Assembly: GCA_964557845.1 (NCBI GenBank)
Contig: CAZLBV010000148.1
Span: forward strand, 1-6,350
Source of the DNA: CAZLBV01 sp964557845
GTDB lineage: Bacteria > Acidobacteriota > Aminicenantia > Aminicenantales > Aminicenantaceae
Reading direction: 5' to 3'
DNA length: 6,350 nt
Shown here: piece after piece, positions 1-5,929 of the stretch
Position numbering within the stretch: the stretch's first letter is position 1
Layout of the letters: every line of letters begins with the position of its first letter
Position numbers and translations under genes: made by a program
Notes under the pieces: generated by a model
What the model saw: only the letters and a program-made list of their open reading frames with translations
What the model was told of the DNA's origin: nothing
Databases searched by the model: none

Positions 1-27
1 TGGGTTCGAATCCCACCCTCTCCGCCA
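1..27 (+). tRNA. tRNA-Ser, 3' end only (T arm, acceptor 3' strand, CCA)
   Basis: The window opens inside a tRNA. Seen: a T-stem strand ending TGGG, T-loop TTCGAAT, the closing strand CCCA, then acceptor strand CCTCTCC, unpaired G at the discriminator position, and an encoded CCA at 25-27. A G discriminator with a GGAGAGG-type acceptor stem is typical of bacterial tRNA-Ser, so the identity is inferred. The anticodon and long variable arm lie before the window and cannot be read. Confidence 0.8.
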
Positions 28-85
28 TTTCGAGATTTCCTGTGTATCCACTAGCTTTTTTTATGAATAGTTCAGGTCATTAAAA

Positions 86-1222
86 GTGAAGATAAGAACG
101 ATTACTTCCGGATTCAACCTTGATCTTCCGGTAAAGGAAATTCAGATCCAGAGGCAGGCAGAGTTCTGTCACAAGGCTAGAGAAGCCTATCAGAAACAGG
201 GATATCAGGTTCAAACCATCAGGATCTCCTTTCAGGATTGGGAAAGGTCCACACCCCCAGTGGATGAGATGGTTGAAAATGCCATAAAGATAGAAGAGTA
301 TTGTTCGAGATATGGGATCGATTATTTCAGTATGGGCACCACCTCGAACCGATCGATGCTTCCGGCTGTCAGAGAAGTTATAAAAAATACCCAGTCAGGT
401 TTTTTTTCAGTGTCTGCGTCCGGGAAAAACGGGATCGATATGGAATTGATCAAGGATTCTGCCGGGATCATTAGATCCTTGTCACGGGAAGGAGAGCAAG
501 GTTTTACCAATCTCCGCTTCGCTGTCTTGTTTAATGTGGCGCCTAATACTCCTTTTTTCCCGGCCGCATTTCATCAAGGCGCCGAATCTTTCGGGTTGGG
601 AACCGAGAACAGCGATATGGTTTTTAATGCATTCGCCAGAGCGGACACCATCGAAGCAGCCAGGAGGAATCTGGCAGTTGATCTTAAGTCAGAGTATGAA
701 AAACTGCAGGAAACTTCTTTTCGATTGAGTGAAGGATCTGGAATAGACTTTGATGGGATCGATGTTTCCATTGCCCCCTCAGTTCATCCCAATGAAAGCA
801 TCGCTTTTGGCTTTGAAAAGATGGGGTTGGGCAGGTTCGGAGAATCAGGGACGCTCTTTTTATCCAAATTGGTCACAGATGTGCTCAGGAGCCTGGATGT
901 GAAAAAATGCGGGTATTCCGGTCTGATGCTGCCGATCTTGGAAGATTATGGATTAGCTGAAAGAAATAGCCAGGGGTTTTTGGACGTGACCAAGCTGCTT
1001 TCATTCTCCGCAGTCTGTGGGACAGGGCTCGATACCATTCCGCTGGCCGGTGATGTTTCCGAAGAAAGGATCCATGCTCTCCTGCTGGATGTAGCTGCTT
1101 TGTCGGACAAACTGAATAAACCATTGTCCGCTAGGTTGATGCCGATTCCCGGAAAGAATATTGGTGATATGACCGAATATACCTTTGATTATTTTGTCAA
1201 CACAAAAATAATGGCGCTGTGA
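86..1222 (+). CDS. DUF711 / UPF0210 family protein (function unknown)
   Basis: This 378-residue protein matches the DUF711 (UPF0210) family from end to end, as recalled from streptococcal and archaeal members. Recognisable blocks are RTITSGFNLD at 4-13, the D-x-AGII segment near 124-130, the NTPFFPAAFH block at 154-163, DVSIAPS at 226-232, GLGRFGESGT at 247-256, and the C-terminal run CGTGLDTIPL (311-320) to IPGKNIGDMTEY (354-365). The family has a solved structure, often described as resembling glycyl-radical enzymes, but no established reaction. At 378 aa it is shorter than the roughly 450-aa streptococcal form, mainly because it lacks N- and C-terminal extensions. The start is GTG at 86: the frame is closed by TAG at 68-70, there is no other usable start, and the conserved block begins at residue 2-4. 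A weak AGGT (74-77) precedes it. It converges on mutY with a 16-nt gap. No signal peptide or membrane segment is visible. Confidence 0.88.
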   Translation: MKIRTITSGFNLDLPVKEIQIQRQAEFCHKAREAYQKQGYQVQTIRISFQDWERSTPPVDEMVENAIKIEEYCSRYGIDYFSMGTTSNRSMLPAVREVIKNTQSGFFSVSASGKNGIDMELIKDSAGIIRSLSREGEQGFTNLRFAVLFNVAPNTPFFPAAFHQGAESFGLGTENSDMVFNAFARADTIEAARRNLAVDLKSEYEKLQETSFRLSEGSGIDFDGIDVSIAPSVHPNESIAFGFEKMGLGRFGESGTLFLSKLVTDVLRSLDVKKCGYSGLMLPILEDYGLAERNSQGFLDVTKLLSFSAVCGTGLDTIPLAGDVSEERIHALLLDVAALSDKLNKPLSARLMPIPGKNIGDMTEYTFDYFVNTKIMAL

Positions 1223-1238
1223 GGATTGACATCAGATA

Positions 1239-2330
1239 TTAAACAGGCTGATCAGAGTAGATCTTTTCGAGATGTTTGATAATTTTTACACTGCCGGAAG
1301 GGAAAGGGAAAGCCCTCATTTTCTTTAAAGTTACCCACTTTATATTCTTGGTATCTTCAATATCAGGATGATCTGCCAGAACACATTCATAAGCATGCAG
1401 TTTTACTCTGAAATGGGTGTACGCATGGTCTACAGTGATCAAATAATTTTCCTCTTTCACATCTTTTTTTAATTCTTCTTTTATTTCCCGGTGAAGGGTT
1501 TCGATCAAGGTCTCGTTAGGTTTACGCTTTCCGCCCGGAAATTCCCAAAGGTCTGCTAATAAACCATGGGGCGGTCTTTTTTGGATCAGGAATTTCTCCT
1601 CTTTTTTGATAATACCTACGACTGCCTCGATCTTCATAGAGGCTTTCTTTTTTGGTATGGGGATGATCTCCTGTTCTCCCTTTTTATAGGAAGAGCAAAA
1701 ATCTATGATCGGACACCTTAGGCAGGCGGGATTTTTAGGTGTACATACTATTGCCCCCAACTCCATCAAAGCCTGGTTGAATTCGCCCATCCCTTGTTCA
1801 GGAAGATAAGGGCGTATAAAGGACAGAAGTTTTTTATCAAGTTTTGGATCGGGTTCGTGTTTATAGTTTTTCAACCGCATCAGAATCTTACGGATATTGG
1901 CATCGATCACCGGGTAAGGTTTGTCATAAGCCAGGCTGAGTACAGCCGCGGTGGTATAGGGGCCTAAGCCGGGAAGGGAAGAAAGGGTTTTGTGATCATC
2001 AGGGATCTTGCCTGCATATTTTTCCTGGATGATCTTGGCGGCCGCATGAAGATTTTTTGCTCTCTGGTAATAGCCCAATCCCTGCCAAGCTCTTAAAACC
2101 GCCTGCTGCGGGGAAAGACTTAAAGATCTGATGTCCGGAAACAGTTTAAGCCAGCGCCGGTAATAGGGAATGACAGTTTTAACTACAGTCTGCTGAAGCA
2201 TGATCTCAGATACCAAAATCGCATAAGGATCTTTAGTCTCTCTCCAGGGAAGTTTTCTGTGGTGTTTCCGATACCACCTGACCAGTGATTTTGAGAATCG
2301 GATCAGGCCGGGCGTTTGGGAAATCTCCAT
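1239..2330 (-). CDS. mutY: A/G-specific adenine DNA glycosylase MutY with Nudix-like C-terminal domain
   Basis: MutY removes adenine mispaired with 8-oxoguanine in base-excision repair. The 363-aa protein shows the whole family plan: the helical glycosylase core with SEIMLQQT at 41-48 (catalytic Glu42, equivalent to E. coli Glu37), a helix-hairpin-helix LPGLGPYT at 119-126, the catalytic Asp143 in VIDANIRK, and an iron-sulfur loop with Cys196-x6-Cys203-x2-Cys206-x5-Cys212. Residues about 232-355 form the MutT-like domain that reads 8-oxoG. The FSH recognition loop appears as YTH at 304-306. Unusually, a nearly canonical Nudix box is present at 267-286 (G-x5-E-x7-RE-I-x-EE), which E. coli MutY lacks. 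It is the last gene of the minus-strand block, 18 nt after the lipoprotein gene and in the same frame. No good Shine-Dalgarno precedes the ATG, so translation may be coupled to the gene before. An in-frame TGA 18 nt upstream excludes a longer start. Confidence 0.96.
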   Translation of the reverse strand: MEISQTPGLIRFSKSLVRWYRKHHRKLPWRETKDPYAILVSEIMLQQTVVKTVIPYYRRWLKLFPDIRSLSLSPQQAVLRAWQGLGYYQRAKNLHAAAKIIQEKYAGKIPDDHKTLSSLPGLGPYTTAAVLSLAYDKPYPVIDANIRKILMRLKNYKHEPDPKLDKKLLSFIRPYLPEQGMGEFNQALMELGAIVCTPKNPACLRCPIIDFCSSYKKGEQEIIPIPKKKASMKIEAVVGIIKKEEKFLIQKRPPHGLLADLWEFPGGKRKPNETLIETLHREIKEELKKDVKEENYLITVDHAYTHFRVKLHAYECVLADHPDIEDTKNIKWVTLKKMRAFPFPSGSVKIIKHLEKIYSDQPV

Positions 2331-2348
2331 TCTAATTCTGAGATCTCG

Positions 2349-4745
2349 TCACTTGATATATCCCAGGGACCTCAACCTCTCCAGTATTTCCTTTTTCGAT
2401 TCTTCATCCATTTTTCGCTGCCCATCTTCAGTGGCTGTTTTTGAACGCCTACCCTCATAACTCTCGATAAACCTGAAGGGATGTTTCGTTTTATAGTCAG
2501 GTAGAATTGCTTCCTCGATTATATCTCCATCCATGTCTCGGGGTACAGGCAGGTCCAACAGTGCCAGGATGGTGGGGGCGATGTCGAGTACGGAGTAGTC
2601 TTTTAATCTGTGGCCGGATTTAATATCAGGCCCTTTCATGATCAGTATGCCGTACAAAGTATGATCTCCGCTGATCTCCCTTAGGGATGCATAATTATCA
2701 AGTTCTCCAGTTTTTTTGCTCTTATAGAAAACCTCACTACATCCATCCAGGTTATAAATTTTGCTTATTTCCAAGCTCAAGACATCAGGTTTTCCTGAAT
2801 CATAAATTTTAAAGAGAGGTTCTTTCTCTTGGCCTAAGGCTACTTGGCGTAAGGATATCTCAGCCTCTTTTTTGGTTTTCTGGTCAGGAAAGGACAGGAT
2901 GATCTGAAATCTTTTTATTTCTGTGGTGCTGATATTTTGCCGGATACCGATCTGCTTCCAGAGCTTGTTGATATGGTTAAAGGCAATATCAGTAGTGTAG
3001 CTCTTAGGGCCCATTCCATGATCGGAAACCACAATGATAGTCGTATCTTTAGAAGCTTTTTCGAGCTGCTGTCCGATCATTTTATCTACATGCATGTACA
3101 CAGAGGGGAGTATGCTTTCGTACTGCTCGATCTCTTCTTCAAAGACAGTATCGTCCGGCTGGTAATATTTCCAGAAAAAGTGAGAGGTAACATCCGGAGC
3201 CCTTAAATAAAGGTAGTAGAATTCAGGATCGAAAAAAGAGTTAAGGATTAGCCCAGCCTCATTTTTAAGGTGATCCTGCCATAAATAATTTGTTTCCAGG
3301 GTGATGTTGCTCAGCACAGGAGACCTCAAGTTCATTTGGTCCGGTTTTAAGCGATCTAAAAGTCCGGTAAAAAATGGATCTCCCGGATTTTGCTGTAGTG
3401 AATCATTGAGAGTTTGGCAGAAATTCATGAATTCACCCGGAAAAGCTGTTTCCGGGAGTTTTTCAAAATAAATACGATCGGTCAATAAAAATCCATTGAC
3501 TTTCTCTGCCGGCCACGTTACCCAGGGGCCAACCACACCTACTACTTTTCTTTCATTACCGAGGATATTCCAGAGAGTAAGGCATTTCCGGCTTAATCTT
3601 GAGTTTGGTATTATTTCGTCTTTATTTTCTTGTTGCTCCACAAATCCGGTGATACCGTGTTTCTCCTTGGTTTTTCCTGTTACAATAGAGGTCCAGATCA
3701 AAGGGGAGTACATAGGGAGCACGCTTCGCAGCTTTCCGGAAGCTCCGGATTCGATGAGTTGTTGGAAGTGGGGAAGTTTTCCTTGAGCGATCAGCGGATC
3801 GATCACTTCCCAGGCAGCTCCGTCTACTCCCAGCAGCATTACCTTTCTTTTGGGTTCGGGTGAGCTGTTTCCCGTTAAAACCGGCTGTTTGATCTCGGTC
3901 AGATCGGCATATTCGGCCAAATGTTGTATCTCGACCCTGATCAATTGATCATCAAACCGGGAAAGATCTATACTTACCTGCTTCCATTCTGAATCCCCGG
4001 TGGGTGAGAGTTTAAGGTTTTTTTCTATTATACTGCTGTTATCCGGCGGCGAGACTGAAATTTTTAACCGCCCCTGTTTTGTCTCCATGTTCTGACATTG
4101 ATAGGCAAAATTAAGTTTCGATGATCTCAAAGTTCGAAGATAAAAATAGAGGCAGAGAGGGCCCTGCATTTTTATGCTCTGGGAAGAAGCCGATACTGAT
4201 AATTCAGGTTCGGGGTCGATGGTCAAGGGCGAAAATGAAGCATCAATAAGATCGATCCGGAATTTACGCTTGGTATCCTGTTCGATCGGGGAAAAACTGA
4301 GGTCCAGAATATTGATTCCTGTTTGTATCCATTCAGGATCAAGATCCCATATGATTTCTGATCCCCCCTGATCTATCTTTTTTGAGGGAAGCGGGGAGCC
4401 GTTCCAGGCTGCTTCCATATGTACTGTTTGATTGGAATTAAGCCTTGCCGCCAGAGATATCTTTTTCTGGCTATGCAGAAAGAACTTAAGGGAGGCTTTA
4501 TTCTCTTCTGTTCTGGATATCTGCCTTTCCTTAGCTGTTTCCATAAAGAACCATCCGCTTACATAATGTCTTCTAGAAGAAGGATCTGAGAAATCTATGT
4601 GCTGTGTTTCTGCCAGTACAGGAAATTGATCGAAATGAGCCGTAAGACCGGTTTCAGTAATGCCGTTTTTTGGCTTGCAGGAATTTAATAATAGAATAGT
4701 TAAAATTATTCCAAGAAAGATATTAATGGATCGTCTTAGTCGCAT
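2349..4745 (-). CDS. Lipoprotein, alkaline phosphatase superfamily (type I phosphodiesterase/nucleotide pyrophosphatase-like) with N-terminal beta-sandwich region
   Basis: This 798-aa protein begins with a basic n-region, a hydrophobic stretch (7-20) and a lipobox LNSC, so Cys23 should be lipidated. Lys24 at +2 suggests outer-membrane rather than inner-membrane anchoring, if the Lol rule applies here. Residues about 45-170 and 175-290 look like two beta-sandwich modules; the second carries a W-x-x-V-S-I-D-L-S pattern (254-262). The catalytic part starts at 300. All residues expected for the two-metal site are visible: Asp308 (GVDG), nucleophile Ser347 (MYSP; Thr in classical NPPs), Asp518 and His522, Asp575-His576 (SDHG) and His695 (SGDH). 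A segment of about 115 aa separates the last two. It ends in LRSLGYIK, a tail I recall from sulfatase and phosphatase proteins of environmental bacteria. It should cleave phosphomono- or diesters outside the cytoplasm; the substrate is unknown. It sits 18 nt after the GAF gene, without a clear Shine-Dalgarno. Confidence 0.88.
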   Translation of the reverse strand: MRLRRSINIFLGIILTILLLNSCKPKNGITETGLTAHFDQFPVLAETQHIDFSDPSSRRHYVSGWFFMETAKERQISRTEENKASLKFFLHSQKKISLAARLNSNQTVHMEAAWNGSPLPSKKIDQGGSEIIWDLDPEWIQTGINILDLSFSPIEQDTKRKFRIDLIDASFSPLTIDPEPELSVSASSQSIKMQGPLCLYFYLRTLRSSKLNFAYQCQNMETKQGRLKISVSPPDNSSIIEKNLKLSPTGDSEWKQVSIDLSRFDDQLIRVEIQHLAEYADLTEIKQPVLTGNSSPEPKRKVMLLGVDGAAWEVIDPLIAQGKLPHFQQLIESGASGKLRSVLPMYSPLIWTSIVTGKTKEKHGITGFVEQQENKDEIIPNSRLSRKCLTLWNILGNERKVVGVVGPWVTWPAEKVNGFLLTDRIYFEKLPETAFPGEFMNFCQTLNDSLQQNPGDPFFTGLLDRLKPDQMNLRSPVLSNITLETNYLWQDHLKNEAGLILNSFFDPEFYYLYLRAPDVTSHFFWKYYQPDDTVFEEEIEQYESILPSVYMHVDKMIGQQLEKASKDTTIIVVSDHGMGPKSYTTDIAFNHINKLWKQIGIRQNISTTEIKRFQIILSFPDQKTKKEAEISLRQVALGQEKEPLFKIYDSGKPDVLSLEISKIYNLDGCSEVFYKSKKTGELDNYASLREISGDHTLYGILIMKGPDIKSGHRLKDYSVLDIAPTILALLDLPVPRDMDGDIIEEAILPDYKTKHPFRFIESYEGRRSKTATEDGQRKMDEESKKEILERLRSLGYIK

Positions 4746-4763
4746 GTTCAGTTTTTCTGACGG

Positions 4764-5753
4764 TTAGTTTCTGATAAGGTATTCTTGAAACTCCCGGATT
4801 ACATCATCGATATTATTAGGATCTGCGTTATAGATATTCATATTAAATTCAATTTCAGGAAGCGAAGAGTCTTGGTTTCTTTTTTTTATATCCTTTTGGA
4901 TCCGTAACCAGACTATTTCGGCATTCTCCCTATTTGTATGGGGCATTAGGACCGAGAATATATGGGAGGAATACCTACCCACATAATCTACTTTTCTGGT
5001 GTTCTGCTTTAAAATATCTGCCAGATCTTTTAAGACTTTATCCCCGGCTTCGATCCCATATCTTTTGATGAGATTATTAAAGTAGGGAAGAGTGATTATT
5101 AAAAGGCAGATTTCTTGGTTGTAACGTTTGCACCTTTCGATTTCTTTTAAAAGCTGGATGTCGAAATTTCTCCGGTTGTGAACTCCAGTTAAAGCATCGC
5201 TTACGGTCAGGTTTCTTAAAGCACTTAAGTAGTAAACCTTTTCGATAGAGACTGCGGTGTAGTTGGAGATGGTGGTGAGTATATCCAATTCGTCCCTGGT
5301 GTAGGTCGTATTATCGGTTTTATTGATCAGTTCGATAATGCCGACAATATTGTCATTTATCTTCAGCAGAGCACCCATGATGGTCTTGGGAGAAAAGGGA
5401 TTGAAGACATCATAATGTTTATCATATCTACTGTCTATTTCTACATCTTCGATGAATACCCCTTTTTTGTTTTCCAGGATCCAGTTGATGACCCCGTCTT
5501 CATCCGAGACTTTTTCGCCTTTTAATTGATCGGCATTGTCACCATAAGCGTATTTTATGTAGATCTCATGGTTGTTGTGGTCTTTCAACAATAAAAACCA
5601 GTGGGTTGGATTGAATATTTTTCCAATTTTGTCCATCACTTGATGGATAGCTTCATTGATAGTTTTTGAAGCTGTGATCGCGATTCCGGAATCCGCAAAA
5701 CTGGAAAGATCGACATATTCGTTCAGATTTTCCCTCTCACCTGTATCAGCCAT
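4764..5753 (-). CDS. GAF domain protein with a degenerate (SSHIF) GGDEF domain; probable non-catalytic c-di-GMP-type signalling protein
   Basis: The 329-aa cytosolic protein has a GAF sensor domain (about 20-175; ending in the typical LTTISNYTAVSIEK helix, 159-172), a short linker, and a GGDEF fold (about 176-325) that opens with the diagnostic SDALTGVHNRRNF (185-197). The fold is intact but the active site is not. The GGDEF signature is SSHIF (262-266), the first metal-site Asp of the usual DIDHF is Thr221 and the second is Pro223, and the Asn and Asp of the substrate loop are Ile229 and Lys230. Diguanylate cyclase activity is therefore very unlikely. RKVD (253-256) sits five residues before SSHIF, where the allosteric RxxD I-site lies, so c-di-GMP binding remains possible. 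The start ATG has the best Shine-Dalgarno of the window (AAGGGG, 7-nt spacing). It heads the block with the lipoprotein and mutY. The GAF ligand is unknown. Confidence 0.88.
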   Translation of the reverse strand: MADTGERENLNEYVDLSSFADSGIAITASKTINEAIHQVMDKIGKIFNPTHWFLLLKDHNNHEIYIKYAYGDNADQLKGEKVSDEDGVINWILENKKGVFIEDVEIDSRYDKHYDVFNPFSPKTIMGALLKINDNIVGIIELINKTDNTTYTRDELDILTTISNYTAVSIEKVYYLSALRNLTVSDALTGVHNRRNFDIQLLKEIERCKRYNQEICLLIITLPYFNNLIKRYGIEAGDKVLKDLADILKQNTRKVDYVGRYSSHIFSVLMPHTNRENAEIVWLRIQKDIKKRNQDSSLPEIEFNMNIYNADPNNIDDVIREFQEYLIRN

Positions 5754-5760
5754 TAAATTG

Positions 5761-5766
5761 CCCCTT
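5761..5766 (-). promoter_or_regulatory. Shine-Dalgarno of the GAF-GGDEF gene
   Basis: On the minus strand the sequence reads AAGGGG, ending 7 nt before the ATG at 5753. It fixes this ATG as the start, although the frame is open upstream back to the TAA of the small ORF. The two genes downstream have no comparable site. Confidence 0.75.
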
Positions 5767-5777
5767 TTAGAATGTAT

Positions 5778-5885
5778 TTATTTCTTTGACTTCCTTTCCC
5801 GATGGATATCATCGATGTTCATGAAATTTTTAGCACAGAGGATTAATATTGTCAAATAAAACAGCAATCGCTGGAAGGCAGTCAT
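5778..5885 (-). CDS. Probable small single-span membrane protein (35 aa)
   Basis: I do not recognise this short ORF, but it looks like a real gene. The 35 aa begin MTAFQR, continue with a hydrophobic span LLFYLTILILCA (7-18), then a polar and strongly basic tail ending HRERKSKK. One membrane helix with a charged tail is typical of bacterial small membrane proteins. It lies between the corrinoid gene and the GAF-GGDEF gene on the same strand. A purine-rich AGAAGAAGAAG precedes its ATG. In the frame of the corrinoid gene, the first TGA after its present TAA overlaps this ATG as ATGA, the classic coupling arrangement. It is in frame with the GAF-GGDEF gene, 24 nt upstream of that ATG, so it could also be a detached membrane anchor for that protein. 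Against it: its length, and a candidate promoter that overlaps it. Confidence 0.5.
   Translation of the reverse strand: MTAFQRLLFYLTILILCAKNFMNIDDIHRERKSKK
5827..5855 (-). promoter_or_regulatory. Candidate sigma-70 type promoter for the GAF-GGDEF/lipoprotein/mutY block
   Basis: Read on the minus strand, a perfect -35 TTGACA (5855-5850) is followed after exactly 17 nt by TAAAAA (5832-5827), a 4/6 match to TATAAT. The predicted start near 5820 would leave a leader of about 66 nt before the GAF-GGDEF ATG. It lies inside the small ORF, so either that ORF is not translated or the promoter is internal to it. TTGACA alone arises by chance in AT-rich DNA, hence the moderate score. Confidence 0.35.
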
Positions 5886-5899
5886 GCTTCTTCTTCTGT

Positions 5900-5929
5900 C
5901 GATAAGGCTTCGATTTATAGTGCTTCGAT
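5900..5929 (-). repeat. Imperfect 15-bp tandem repeat spanning the stop codon of the corrinoid gene
   Basis: On the minus strand, unit 1 (5929-5915) is ATCGAAGCACTATAA and unit 2 (5914-5900) is ATCGAAGCCTTATCG. They agree at 11 of 15 positions, including the first eight. Unit 1 encodes the last residues IEAL and the stop. Unit 2, in the same frame, again spells IEAL and then runs on as STEEEA to a TGA. Confidence 0.6.

Noticed and set aside
1..27. tRNA 3' end as an attachment site for an integrated element
   Set aside because: No second copy of the tRNA end is seen in the window (the best repeat, TGGGTTCG near 3849, is 8 nt inside a gene), and no integrase or phage gene is present.
56..62. 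Run of seven T after the tRNA, as a possible terminator
   Set aside because: Only a 3-bp stem (GTG/CAC, 42-51) precedes it, so there is no convincing hairpin. The run may still help to end the tRNA transcript.
63..83. Six-codon upstream ORF (ATG to TAA) just before the DUF711 GTG start
   Set aside because: Its length is within chance, it has no Shine-Dalgarno, and there is no attenuator structure or residue bias to suggest a leader peptide.
1231..1252. Inverted repeat ATCAG...CTGAT in the convergent junction, as a bidirectional terminator
   Set aside because: The stem is only 5 bp around a 12-nt loop and has no T tract on either side; it also runs into mutY coding sequence.
2937..3206. Plus-strand open frames inside the lipoprotein gene (also near 3496-3863 and 4174-4371) and minus-strand frames inside the DUF711 gene
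   Set aside because: They overlap well-supported conserved genes, have no ribosome sites, and their translations show no domain or plausible protein composition.
4746..4763. TCAG-AAAAA-CTGA hairpin before the lipoprotein start, as a translation control element
   Set aside because: The stem has four base pairs only and is too weak to act as a switch by itself.
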